A stretch of 64,000 nucleotides of DNA from CAZGKW01 sp964526295 (GTDB taxonomy: Bacteria; Planctomycetota; Phycisphaerae; FEN-1346), in assembly GCA_964526295.1 (NCBI GenBank), contig CAZGKW010000006.1:93294-157293 (forward strand), in the 5' to 3' direction. Shown piece after piece: positions 25,101-33,323 of the stretch. Under the pieces are notes generated by a model that did not search any database, had not been told where the DNA came from, and saw only the letters and a list, made by a program, of their open reading frames with translations. Position 1 is the stretch's first letter. Each line of letters starts with the position of its first letter. A program made the position numbers and the translations under genes.

Positions 25101-28094
25101 CAGGTGCGAGAACACGCCGCCGCACTTGCGGGCCCCCTTGCCGCCCTCGTCCATCTGGCCGCCCCGCACGAGGTACACCAGCGCGCCGTCGACGGGCATG
25201 TTAGGGAACGGGCCGGCCCGGATGTCGAATTTAACGACACGGCCGTGGATTTCGGTGTACCTGCTGCGAATCCGCTTCGCCTTGACGATCAGGGCCTCGT
25301 CCGAGAGGGCGTCGCAGATCAACGCCGAGACCGTCTTGGCCTGGACCGCGAGCCCCTCGAAGTCCATGGCCGAGGGAACGTCGGCCGGGGTGTTCCAGGC
25401 GTACTTGGGCTCCTCGCACGACTTGAAGGCGTAGGGCGTGATCTCGGCCATCAGGAGCGGCCCCTCGGGGCTCGTGCCGTCCGCCTCCGTATACTGCCGC
25501 CGGGTCTCCATCGACGCCGTGTTCGCAAACAACTGGCCGTGGGCCAGGTCCAGGACACGGTTCATCAACCGGCCGGCCTGGGTGTACTGCTGGCTGATGT
25601 TGGTCCGCGTCGTGAACGTGAAGTCCCCGGGCAGGCCCTGCATGGGGACGGCCTTGCTGCCCTCCCCGAGGGTGATCTGCGTGGTGTGGCTCGCCAGGTC
25701 GATGGAGAAGGCGACGTCGGTCCGGTACCGTTCCTCCCGGACGAGGCCCACCAGCCGCGTCTCGGCCTTTTCCAGGGCCCCCGGCTCGGGAGACGGGCCG
25801 GTGGCCTTGCCGGCGAGCTGGAGAGCGGTTTCCGAATCCGTGAGGCCGTCCAGCTGCCGGGCGAGGTCCGCGTCTTCCCGGGCCCCATCGAGGCGGTCCC
25901 GGTATCGCGCCAGCCGGCCCTCGTAGCTGCGGCGGAGCCAGGAGAGCGTGATGTCGTCCCCGCCCATGGCCGCCCGGACGGCGGCCAGCGTGTCGGGCGG
26001 CAGCGCCTCAAACGCCTCGGGGGAATCCGCCTCGTCCAGGTCCGCGAGGAGCCGTTCGAGCGTGGGCCTGCCCGCTGCCTTACCAAGCGGCGCGAGCACC
26101 GCCTCGCGGTCGGGCGACCGGCCCGAGGGGGCCTCCACCAGCGCAAGCACCTGTAGCACGTCGCCGAGCGAATCCAGACCGGAGGCGGCCTTGTAGAAGC
26201 CGAGCCGGACGTCCAGGGCTGCACGCTCGACCGGCAGCCGGTCCGTCTCCGCCCCCTTCCGCTGGGCCGCGACGTCCGCCCGCCGGAAGTTCATCCGGTC
26301 CTTCGCTTCGCGGAGCAAGGCGTTCTCGGCCCCGCTCGCCGTGCCGAACTCCCATTCGCCGGGCGATTCGAGGATCGCTTGGATCCGCTTGACCCGCTCG
26401 AGGTCATCCTCCAGCTCCGCCGCCCGGTCCCGGAAGTGCTGCTCCCCGAATCGGATGGCCCGGCACAGACTTCGGGCCCCGTACATCGACTGGAACTGGC
26501 TGTCGAAGGCGACGAACACGACCGACCGCTCGCGCGGCAGGGGGCTCAGAGCGACCATGTAGTCGGCCAGGGCCTCCAGCGCCACCAGCGACCCCGACTG
26601 GTCCGCCCCGTGAGGCGCCCCCGGAACCGCCGACAGCGAGTCCAACGGGGCGTTGATCAGGACGGCTTCCCGGCCGGGCACGAGACGGCGGACCTGCCGC
26701 GCCACCCGCTCGGCGTAGCCGTCCTCGTCGGCCCGAAGCCACCGCTTCAGGGCCCATCGGACCACCGGCTCGGGCCATTCGGCCACGGGCGACTCAAGGA
26801 ACAAGGCCGCTTCGGTCCCCTTCCCCGCCTTCAGGGCCTCGGCCAGGTCCGGCGGCACCGCGTCCGCGACCTCCGCCAACTCCTGCTTCAAGGCGGCGTG
26901 GGCCTCGGTCACCGCCGTCGAAGGCAGGAACCCCAGCACGTTGCCGCACGCCACGTCCTGCCAATCCATCCGGCCGACGAGCCGCACCGGGTCGCCGCGA
27001 CCGGCCATGCGGCGGAGGCGCGGCACGAGCGATGCCTCGGCGTAGTACCGGGGGAAGTCGACCGGCAGGTTGATGAATTTGCCCGCGGCTTCCTGGCGGC
27101 TCATGCCCTCCTGGTGGCAAAAGATGGCCGCCCGGGCCCCGAGCATGGCGGCCCACTGCCAGTTCGCCCGCGAGTTGAAGTCCAGCAGGACGATCGCCCC
27201 TTGGAGCTCCAGCCCGTCCGCCTCGAGCAGGCGGCCTGAGCCCATGTCCACGAGGGGGCCCTCGATGCCGCCCTCGGGCAGCATGGGCGGCACAGCTTGG
27301 TTCGGCCAGACGGAGAAAAGCCGCTCGGGCTCGCCGTCCGGCGGCCTCAGGTAGATCGTCGCTCCTTCGTCGATAGGCGCGGCCCGGGTGAAGCGGTCCA
27401 GCTGGACGCCGGCCAGGCCGGCCCGGCGGAAGCGATCCAGGACACGGGCGCGCGCGGGACGATGTCCCGGATGGCCGACGGCCCGAGGGCCGAGACGGTG
27501 GATCGCCTCGACCTCCGCCCGAAGGGCCTCGGCCTGGAGGGGCGGGAAGCGGTCCAGCTCGTGCAGCCGGACGTACTCCAGGACCCGCCGCCTCAGCCAC
27601 CTTCGGGTCAGGTCTTCCCGGTCGACCACCTTGTCGGGGGCCGGGTAAAGGGCCGCGAGACGGGCCTTCAGGGACTCGTCGGCCGCCGCCAGGACGGGTT
27701 CGTAGACCTTTCGGAGACGTTCGAGGAGGCCGCCCGTGGCCTCTTCGAGGAAGGCCAGTTCATCGGGGGAGAGGTCGGCGAACGGAGTCTCGGCGTCGAT
27801 ACCGAGGTTCCGCCGCTCGCGCTCGAGGGTGGACCGGTGGAACTCGTAGCGTTCGGCGGCCTGCTCGTCGATGACCGCCGCCAACCAGGCTTCGGCCTCG
27901 GGCGAGGTGCCGAAGCGATAGACCGGCCACGCGTCCAGGAGGGCCAGGGCCTGCCGGGCCAGCTCGTAGTCGCTGCGACCTTCCGCGGCCGACCGGACGG
28001 GGTCGGCCGGCGAGGGGGCCGCCTCGACCGTCGGCCCAAGCGCCAGGGCCAGCGCGGCCACAGCCAGCCCGATCGGAACTCCCTGCCACTTCAC
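22170..28094 (-). CDS. Giant fusion: PA/M28-peptidase-like ectodomain plus FtsX-type permease
   Basis: A 1974-residue protein. A signal peptide (LAVAALALALGPTVEA) is followed by a helical region, a PA-like insert (about 260-340) and an M28-peptidase-like domain (about 400-600). In this domain the expected metal-site stretches read INAPLDS, GADQSGS and AFDSQFQS, so the usual His, second Asp and Glu-Glu are replaced. A beta-rich part resembling a carboxypeptidase regulatory domain lies near 980-1060. From about 1255 three TM helices lead to an FtsX-type module: KSRTVLTIGTLILLAFSVIS, a 340-residue outer domain, ILNTMLGTVEERKGEIRMLG, and two final helices. GTG 28094 is chosen because it follows ggaggg and starts directly before the signal peptide; an upstream start at 28145 is possible. 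Presumed partner of the ATPase at 18496. Confidence 0.82.
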   Translation of the reverse strand: MKWQGVPIGLAVAALALALGPTVEAAPSPADPVRSAAEGRSDYELARQALALLDAWPVYRFGTSPEAEAWLAAVIDEQAAERYEFHRSTLERERRNLGIDAETPFADLSPDELAFLEEATGGLLERLRKVYEPVLAAADESLKARLAALYPAPDKVVDREDLTRRWLRRRVLEYVRLHELDRFPPLQAEALRAEVEAIHRLGPRAVGHPGHRPARARVLDRFRRAGLAGVQLDRFTRAAPIDEGATIYLRPPDGEPERLFSVWPNQAVPPMLPEGGIEGPLVDMGSGRLLEADGLELQGAIVLLDFNSRANWQWAAMLGARAAIFCHQEGMSRQEAAGKFINLPVDFPRYYAEASLVPRLRRMAGRGDPVRLVGRMDWQDVACGNVLGFLPSTAVTEAHAALKQELAEVADAVPPDLAEALKAGKGTEAALFLESPVAEWPEPVVRWALKRWLRADEDGYAERVARQVRRLVPGREAVLINAPLDSLSAVPGAPHGADQSGSLVALEALADYMVALSPLPRERSVVFVAFDSQFQSMYGARSLCRAIRFGEQHFRDRAAELEDDLERVKRIQAILESPGEWEFGTASGAENALLREAKDRMNFRRADVAAQRKGAETDRLPVERAALDVRLGFYKAASGLDSLGDVLQVLALVEAPSGRSPDREAVLAPLGKAAGRPTLERLLADLDEADSPEAFEALPPDTLAAVRAAMGGDDITLSWLRRSYEGRLARYRDRLDGAREDADLARQLDGLTDSETALQLAGKATGPSPEPGALEKAETRLVGLVREERYRTDVAFSIDLASHTTQITLGEGSKAVPMQGLPGDFTFTTRTNISQQYTQAGRLMNRVLDLAHGQLFANTASMETRRQYTEADGTSPEGPLLMAEITPYAFKSCEEPKYAWNTPADVPSAMDFEGLAVQAKTVSALICDALSDEALIVKAKRIRSRYTEIHGRVVKFDIRAGPFPNMPVDGALVYLVRGGQMDEGGKGARKCGGVFSHLAVLADPDGRYRLPFEPRGQGRGRPKVWAFGFDRRRGVVDLAIDEGESQTVRLTNRLRLDDSTERLDLLVFDCAGAVLFNPVDPRYLRVLKSVRILDGKSKSQPRHYTSLASDETKGKEGSADEAANCAVVFVPPNLHLQVMMGEQNLGTRRLVLLGTSADDPTGGGYPIGRGRLLEHTPLKVAEDMTRLNRDRLRRLGNAGIRSTELDELVDQADEHIGRAKRAREGRQHADAVRFANSAWGFAARAYPEVTATANDAVYGVVFFLALILPFAYFMERLTFVFKTAVYRVIGMSIWFAIVFGILFWVHPAFEISLTPLVILLAFLLLVLASVVLVLVSARFGEQVKKWRQQASGVHSADVSRLSTTAVAFNLGIANLGKRKSRTVLTIGTLILLAFSVISFTSVQQAADHYPIELGADAPYNGLMFRIPHWKDMPESVSTALEVEFAGRHLLVKRGWRMETEGGWNQWLEGSNEMALVRQDNPDARATVHCLAGFEAAEKELTGLDRCVVAGRWMREGERDVLLVPEGAAHELQLDPEDVEAGRVRIILGGRELRLIGVFRARRTAAQKEAGEMPIGADEVRGLNGESIAPIDYLASGSEGGKIGSGGAGVQGVDIEAEVGLERAFEHMSFTDVAIAPLDTIRQMSDSHVKAVCVKFAPGSPEDHKQIIDELMSRLAVNVYAGVDGRRYLIRSVGLKTIRPDWTLVAPIVLAVLIILNTMLGTVEERKGEIRMLGAVGLAPRHVAMLFFTEASVYANAGVVVGYLVGQVMAKMVVSMGWFEELSLNYSSLAAIFTAALVALIVLAATVYPARKAAALATPSGAARWAMPEPRQGRRLVLELPFTLTRGNAVGMAMFLHEYFEGHADPTSPDFSTSGLRTRAWASDGQALLALQMRVFPAPYDLGVSQRCLVTVYPTDREGVYGVRFSLRRLSSDEGSWMRTNFRFMDLIRKQFLIWRTIRLEQRRTYIEEGLQLFQ

Positions 28095-28173
28095 GGTTCC
28101 ATCCCTCCGCAGCTGCCGGCCGTGCACCGGCCCGCCCGACCTCACCGCATCGTTTTCCGACCGGCCTGGCGGG

Positions 28174-30477
28174 TCAATACGCCTCCGGCCAGTACACCGG
28201 CCGCTCCGCCGTCAGGTCAATCATCCACTTCTCCAGATCCAGCATGTCCATGGCGAACACGTGGGCCACCGACCAGAACGCCAGCATCAGGAGCTGGCCC
28301 AGGATCAGCCCCAGGAACACCGGCAGGAGCTTCCGGTACAGCTTCATGCCCCCGTAGCGGATCACCGTCCGCTTGATGAACCAGGCGATGAGCATCGGGG
28401 CCCAGAGCAGGTGCATCCACCGGACGTTCTGCGGCCGCTGGGCGAACGCCTCGTGGGCCGGCGCCACACAGTACACCAGGTACCCCAGGGGATGGAGCGG
28501 GAACCGGAGCCATTTCGTCCGGGCGACCAGGAGACCCGACATCAGAACCAGCCCCACCACCGTGGCGACCGCCTGCCCCTTGTGGATGAACCCCACCTCC
28601 AGGTTCTTGCCCCGGGCCCGGTAGAACGTCCACAGGGCTTGCGTGCCGTGGTTGACGTTTCGCCCGATGTAGCCGGTGCCCTGAAGGTGGACGTTGACCA
28701 CGAAGCACAGGCCCCCCACGACCAGGGCCGCCACGAACGCCAGCAGGACGCCGATCGCGAGGGTCCGCGGGCCCGGCCCGTGCCGACGGGCCAGCGCCAA
28801 CCCTTCGAGCTGCAAAGGCGCCATGGCCGGCAGGGACGACAGCGACATCCAGGCGTAGTGGTTGAGGAAGTTGGTGGAACGCCAGCCGAAGACGGCGGGT
28901 CCGCCCCACGTCCGGGGGACGCGGACCAGCGACGGGACGAGGAAGTTGTTCGGGATGCCCGCCTCGGCCCGAAGCCGCGCAAACGCCACCACCATCAGGA
29001 AGAACAGGCCCAGCCACAGAACGATCAACCCGTAGCTGATATCCCCGACCTCGCCGGTGGCGTCCAGCGCCGACCGGTCGAACCCCTCGGGCAGACGGAA
29101 CATCCGGACCATGAAGGCCACCAGGAGGACGAAACAGACGATGAACCCCCACCCGGCGAATCGGCGAGGCATGAAGCCCTCGCCGTCGCCCGTGTCCACG
29201 GTCCGAACGAACGGGGCCTTGACGAGGGCCCACAGGCCGCCCCGGCTTCGCCACAGCAGGAAAGCCGCCAGGGCCGCCATCGCCCCAATCGCCTGGTCGC
29301 GGGGGTAGGGGTAGCCCGGGGCCTGCCAGTCGAGCGGCTCGGGGGGGTGTTCCACCACGTTCCACCCGATGTTCGCGGCCAACAGCATGAACAGGGCCCC
29401 CAGGGCGAAGAAGATCCAGATGCTCCGCGAAATCTCCAGATGCACCAGGTACCCGATGCCGATCACCAGCGGGCTGACGACCAGGATGTTCTGCCTCAGG
29501 GCGTCCCACGGCGATCTCGTGAACTTATCCTGGAAGTTGACCAGCAGCTCGGATTTGTCGAAGCCAAGCTCGTAGTACCGCATGCCGCTCAGGGCCACCA
29601 TCAGCATCGAGATGCCCATGCCGATCCAGAGGAGCCAGTTGCCCAGCAGGGGATGGCGGATGCGCGCGTCGGTGGAGGTGCGTTCGTCGATCAGGGCGGC
29701 CGGCAAAACCGCCAGCGGGAACGCCAGGTTCTCCCGCTCCACCCACTGCTGCCTCAGAACCTCGACCAGGAACAGGATGCCCAGGAACAGGAGAAAGATG
29801 AACGCGGCCCAGTTCAGGAGCGGCTCGCGCCAAATCCGCCAGGGGACCTTGTCCCAGGCGTACTGAAGCTTCTGCCACGTCGAGGCCCCGCGGAGGCGGT
29901 ACTGCTCGGCCAGTCCCAGCGGCGTGCCCGACCAGAACCGCTTCAGCGGCGCGATCTGCCGCTGCCGCTCTTCGCCCTTCAGGGCCGGGTCGAACTCGAC
30001 CTTCGGATAGAACGCCGGGTCCTGGGCGGCATAGGCGGGGGCCACGCTCGGGACGTTCCGGTCCACGTACTCCGACGCCACCGACGTGATGTTCGTCAGG
30101 ACGGGCTGCACGAGACCCACGTTCGCCACCGGCAGGCCCGTCACCAGCATCACGTAGAGCAGCACGAGCTGCCACCGGCGGAACGCTCGGGCCCGGGCGG
30201 CGGCAAACACCACCAAGTTCACCAGAAGCAGGCCGACCAGCAGGCCCACGGCCCCGGCCGGAGGGGCCGACAGCTCGAACGGGTTCGTGTAGGCCCCGTA
30301 GTCGACCCACTGAATGAACGGGATGAGCAGGACGAGCACCGCCAAGCCGAGCAGGATGGTCAGGGCGGCGCCGAGGAGGGTGGGACGTTCGGGAGCGCAG
30401 TCGGCGGCTTCCGGCCCGGGCACGGCCTCGACGGGTCCCTGAGCGGCAGGCCGCTCAGCTTCGGCGGTGACTGACAC
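28174..30477 (-). CDS. Large polytopic membrane protein, DUF6785/DUF6784-like
   Basis: A 767-residue membrane protein with about 14 TM segments. It matches the planctomycete family known by its DUF6785 (N-terminal) and DUF6784 (C-terminal) halves: LIPFIQWVDYGAYTNPF, a periplasmic loop with DRNVPSVAPAYAAQDP, WSGTPLGLAEQYRLRG, then ENLAFPLAVLPAALID and, near the end, FPLHPLGYLVYCVAPAHE. The family resembles oligopeptide transporters, but no substrate is known. GTG 30477 is preferred to upstream starts because it follows aaggagag and removes an Arg-rich unrelated stretch. It is first in the operon and lies 79 bp upstream of the giant fusion gene. It is probably a remote paralog of the protein at 20143. 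Confidence 0.75.
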   Translation of the reverse strand: MSVTAEAERPAAQGPVEAVPGPEAADCAPERPTLLGAALTILLGLAVLVLLIPFIQWVDYGAYTNPFELSAPPAGAVGLLVGLLLVNLVVFAAARARAFRRWQLVLLYVMLVTGLPVANVGLVQPVLTNITSVASEYVDRNVPSVAPAYAAQDPAFYPKVEFDPALKGEERQRQIAPLKRFWSGTPLGLAEQYRLRGASTWQKLQYAWDKVPWRIWREPLLNWAAFIFLLFLGILFLVEVLRQQWVERENLAFPLAVLPAALIDERTSTDARIRHPLLGNWLLWIGMGISMLMVALSGMRYYELGFDKSELLVNFQDKFTRSPWDALRQNILVVSPLVIGIGYLVHLEISRSIWIFFALGALFMLLAANIGWNVVEHPPEPLDWQAPGYPYPRDQAIGAMAALAAFLLWRSRGGLWALVKAPFVRTVDTGDGEGFMPRRFAGWGFIVCFVLLVAFMVRMFRLPEGFDRSALDATGEVGDISYGLIVLWLGLFFLMVVAFARLRAEAGIPNNFLVPSLVRVPRTWGGPAVFGWRSTNFLNHYAWMSLSSLPAMAPLQLEGLALARRHGPGPRTLAIGVLLAFVAALVVGGLCFVVNVHLQGTGYIGRNVNHGTQALWTFYRARGKNLEVGFIHKGQAVATVVGLVLMSGLLVARTKWLRFPLHPLGYLVYCVAPAHEAFAQRPQNVRWMHLLWAPMLIAWFIKRTVIRYGGMKLYRKLLPVFLGLILGQLLMLAFWSVAHVFAMDMLDLEKWMIDLTAERPVYWPEAY

Positions 30478-30779
30478 CCATCTCTCCTTGCCGGACCCGA
30501 CGCTTCGCGAGGGGACCCCCTCGGCGGCATACCACGGATACCCCTGCCGGGGCTCGCCCCACCGAAACCGCTTGCACAGGAGGATGACGCGCCGCCGAAG
30601 ACCCGCCCCGAGCGGCGCCACAGCGTCGCGAGAACGTCCAAAATGCGGCTTCTCGGCCGCCCAAACTAGCCGCCATCGCCTCTAGTGTCAAGGGCATGCA
30701 CACCACGGCGGAAGGCGCGGCCCGGCCACGGCGCCTGACGCTTGAGACGGAGGCCCGTCGCAGGATTGGGGGGCTGCCA
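30478..30779. other. Intergenic leader region of the minus-strand operon
   Basis: This 302-bp gap separates the end of the protease-like PEP-CTERM gene from the start of the membrane operon. It holds a putative minus-strand promoter (30663-30691), which would give a leader of about 180 bases. No convincing terminator for the preceding gene is visible, so some read-through into the operon is possible. Confidence 0.5.
30663..30691 (-). promoter_or_regulatory. Putative promoter of the FtsX/OPT-like operon
   Basis: On the minus strand TTGACA (30691-30686) is a perfect -35. It is followed after 17 bp by TAGTTT (30668-30663), a weak -10 with 3 of 6 matches. Confidence 0.45.
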
Positions 30780-33116
30780 TCAGCGGCGCCGGCGGGCCGC
30801 CGCTACGCCCAGACCCGTCAGGACAAGGGCGAGGGTGGCGGGCTCGGGGACGTGATGGCCGCCCGTCTTCCCCCAGTTGCCCAGAAGGATCGAGAAATCT
30901 TCGTCTCCGACCTGGCGGTTGTACGACAGGTCGCCGGTGTCCCAGGTCCCCGACTGGCCCCACCCGCCGAGCAGGGCGGCGAAGTCGGCGTCGCCGACCT
31001 GCCCGTCCATCGTCACGTCGCCGGCGAACACCGCCCGCAGCGCCACGTACGGGTCGCCGTGGGCGTCGATCCGCTGGTCCGTGTACCCGATCCGCTCGTC
31101 GGGCGCCGCCTGGGAGTCATAGATGCCGTCACCGCCGGTGGCGGTCCCCCCGTTGGCCATGGCAATCATGGCGGCCAGTCCGGACTCGACGCTCGTGTCG
31201 TAGATGCGGACGACGCGACCGTTCAGGTCGACCTCCTGAAGGCCGTCGGCGGGGGCCACGACCGCCAGCCGGCCCAGGTCCTGGTCGGCCCCCAGCACCA
31301 CCTTGCTGCCCATGACCCAGATCTCCAGACCCGCCTCGGCCGGATCGTCCGCGGTGGCCGGCGTCCCCGCATTGGTGTCGAGGGCCAGGGTCCCGCCGTT
31401 GACCCACAGCTGGGCCGAGTGGTGGTGCGACTGGGGCCCGGCCAGCGTCAACGTTCCGGGGCCCTCCTTGGTGAGCTTTCCCCGGATGCCGGTCTCGCCG
31501 GCAAGCATCACGTCGGCCGAGGCGGTGTCGATGGCGGTTTCGTCGATCGACGCCACGCCCAGTTGGGCCGACCCCGTGAAGGCCAGCTCGTACCCGTGGG
31601 CGCCGACGGCCGTGAGCTCGGCGGTCGTCATGATGATGGACCCCAGCGAGTGCGTGCCGCCGACGCCGGCAGCCGTGTTGCGGTCCACCCGGACGGTCGC
31701 ATCCTCGACGAGCGAAAGGTCATTGCCGAAGCTTGTCGGGGCGTCGGCGAGCAGGGCGAGCGTCCCGGCCAGCATCTCGACGGGCCCGGTGCCGAGCCCG
31801 GCGGCGGCGGTCACCCGGAGTGTGCCTCCCTCGATCCGCGTGCCCCCGTCGAAGGTGTTGTCGGTGGCGAGGGTGGCCGTCCCGGAACCGCCCTTTCGGA
31901 GTCCCGCCCCCGCGGCGCCCCCGATCGTGCCGTCGAGCAGCACGCTGTTGCCACCCACCACGTTGACCAGCAGCGAGTCCTCCAGGTCGAGGGCCGTCGA
32001 GACGGTGTGGCCGGCCACGCCGGCATAGTTGACCGCCTCGATGACGGCGTCGTCGATGCCGACCCCCAGGCTGAGCGTTTCGGACCCCGCGATCGTGTAG
32101 GCCTGAATTCCCTCGAAGCGGATCGACCCGACGGTCGCCGCCGCGTCGAGCGTGACGACGACCGGGGCGGTGGCGGCGGTGCCGAACACGGCCCACTTGT
32201 CCTGACCGTCCGGGGCGGCGGCCGGGTCCCAGTTCCCCCCCTCGGACCACGTGCCGTTCCCGTCGAGGGTCCACTCGGTGCGTCCCAGGACTTCGGCGAT
32301 CCACGTCGCGTAGGAGCTGAGACGAACGAAGTCCATGCTGTCGGGATCCAGATTGCCCGTGACGGGCGAGCGGAACCGGCTCTCGTTCTTCCGCTCCACG
32401 CCGCGCCCGAGGCCCGCCACCTCCCAGCCGTCGCCCATCTCCAGGAGCAGGCCGCCGCCACTGTCGAAGTCGGCGATGCCGATCTCGCCCTCGACATAGT
32501 GGCGGCCGTTGCCGGGGTCTTCCGGGGCCAAGTCGGCGTCGAAGTCGGCCCCCAGCACGGCCATCGTGTAGCTGCCCGTGATGACGCCCGTGCCGTCGAT
32601 CCGTTGTCGGCCCCAGGTGAGCGTGTCGTTGGCGGCGCCGGTCCAGGCATACGCATACGGGGCGCCGTCGCCGTCGGTGAGGGTGGACCCGCGCCGCTTG
32701 CCGAAGCCGCCAAAAACGCCGGTTTGGGTTACCTCGTCGGTGCCGGTGTAGACGCCGACCCAGTCGGTCAGTGCGGCGGGGCCGCCCCCGGCCGCCTCGA
32801 TGAGAACGACGCGCAAGTCCGCCTTGCTGTGGGTGAAGATGTCAGCAGCGTCGTAGGTGGTGCCGCCGAGGACGACGTCCGTGCCGATGCCACCACCCTG
32901 GTGGGCCGTGGTCACGACGTGCCGCTCGCCGATGGCGACACAGGAGGCGTTGGGGCCCCACCGCCCGACGACGGCATCGGGAGGGGTGTCGCCCGTATAG
33001 GGATCGTCGCCGGGATGAAGGATGCCGGCCCCTGCGGCAGCCGCCCACAGGCCGCACGCCAAGACGACGGCGCACTCCGCCGCGATCCGCGTCTGGAAGC
33101 CACGGTGGTGTATCAT
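30780..33116 (-). CDS. PEP-CTERM surface protein with N-terminal trypsin-like serine protease domain
   Basis: A 778-residue exported protein. After a signal peptide (to about residue 30) comes a chymotrypsin-fold domain to about residue 290, with a readable triad: H72 in VVTTAHQGGG, D100 in KADLRVVLIE and S219 in FDSGGGLLLE. A beta-strand-repeat region (about 295-660) follows, with motifs like those of autotransporter-associated repeats (KEGPGTLTLAG, IEGGTLRVTAA). Then come the module GDGIYDSQAAPDERIGYTDQ, two dockerin-like EF-hand repeats (GDVTMDGQVGDADF and YNRQVGDEDFSILLGNWG) and the PEP-CTERM signal VPEPATLALVLTGLG with terminal RRRR. It should be exported, processed by an exosortase and held at the surface. 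Whether the protease is active is not shown by sequence alone. Confidence 0.85.
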   Translation of the reverse strand: MIHHRGFQTRIAAECAVVLACGLWAAAAGAGILHPGDDPYTGDTPPDAVVGRWGPNASCVAIGERHVVTTAHQGGGIGTDVVLGGTTYDAADIFTHSKADLRVVLIEAAGGGPAALTDWVGVYTGTDEVTQTGVFGGFGKRRGSTLTDGDGAPYAYAWTGAANDTLTWGRQRIDGTGVITGSYTMAVLGADFDADLAPEDPGNGRHYVEGEIGIADFDSGGGLLLEMGDGWEVAGLGRGVERKNESRFRSPVTGNLDPDSMDFVRLSSYATWIAEVLGRTEWTLDGNGTWSEGGNWDPAAAPDGQDKWAVFGTAATAPVVVTLDAAATVGSIRFEGIQAYTIAGSETLSLGVGIDDAVIEAVNYAGVAGHTVSTALDLEDSLLVNVVGGNSVLLDGTIGGAAGAGLRKGGSGTATLATDNTFDGGTRIEGGTLRVTAAAGLGTGPVEMLAGTLALLADAPTSFGNDLSLVEDATVRVDRNTAAGVGGTHSLGSIIMTTAELTAVGAHGYELAFTGSAQLGVASIDETAIDTASADVMLAGETGIRGKLTKEGPGTLTLAGPQSHHHSAQLWVNGGTLALDTNAGTPATADDPAEAGLEIWVMGSKVVLGADQDLGRLAVVAPADGLQEVDLNGRVVRIYDTSVESGLAAMIAMANGGTATGGDGIYDSQAAPDERIGYTDQRIDAHGDPYVALRAVFAGDVTMDGQVGDADFAALLGGWGQSGTWDTGDLSYNRQVGDEDFSILLGNWGKTGGHHVPEPATLALVLTGLGVAAARRRR

Positions 33117-33164
33117 GCCATCTCTGCCGAACAGGCCGCCTCCGCGCGAACCTCTCCCTTTGAA

Positions 33165-33192
33165 AGTCTACGCGAGAACGGGCCGGAGGCAA
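33165..33192 (-). promoter_or_regulatory. Putative promoter of the protease-like PEP-CTERM gene
   Basis: Minus strand: TTGCCT (33192-33187), 16 bp, TAGACT (33170-33165). Both hexamers match 4 of 6 consensus bases. The leader would be about 40 bases. Confidence 0.35.
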
Positions 33193-33242
33193 GTCGGTGC
33201 CGGGAAGTCCGGGCCAACGGCCCGGCCGCAGGCCCCAGACAG

Positions 33243-33277
33243 AGGAGAAGCCCCTCGCCCGGCAAGGGGCCTCTCCT
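33243..33277 (-). terminator. Terminator-like hairpin after giant PEP-CTERM gene
   Basis: Arms aggagaagcccct (33243-33255) and aggggcctctcct (33265-33277) pair over 13 positions with one mismatch and a 9-base loop. It lies about 50 bp beyond the stop of the minus-strand giant gene. There is no U-tract on the transcribed side. It shares the core aagcccctcgcc with the hairpin at 43598-43632. Confidence 0.55.
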
Positions 33278-33323
33278 GGCCGCCATCCAGGTACTACGTC
33301 TCGTCTTCGGGCCGGGCATCGCC

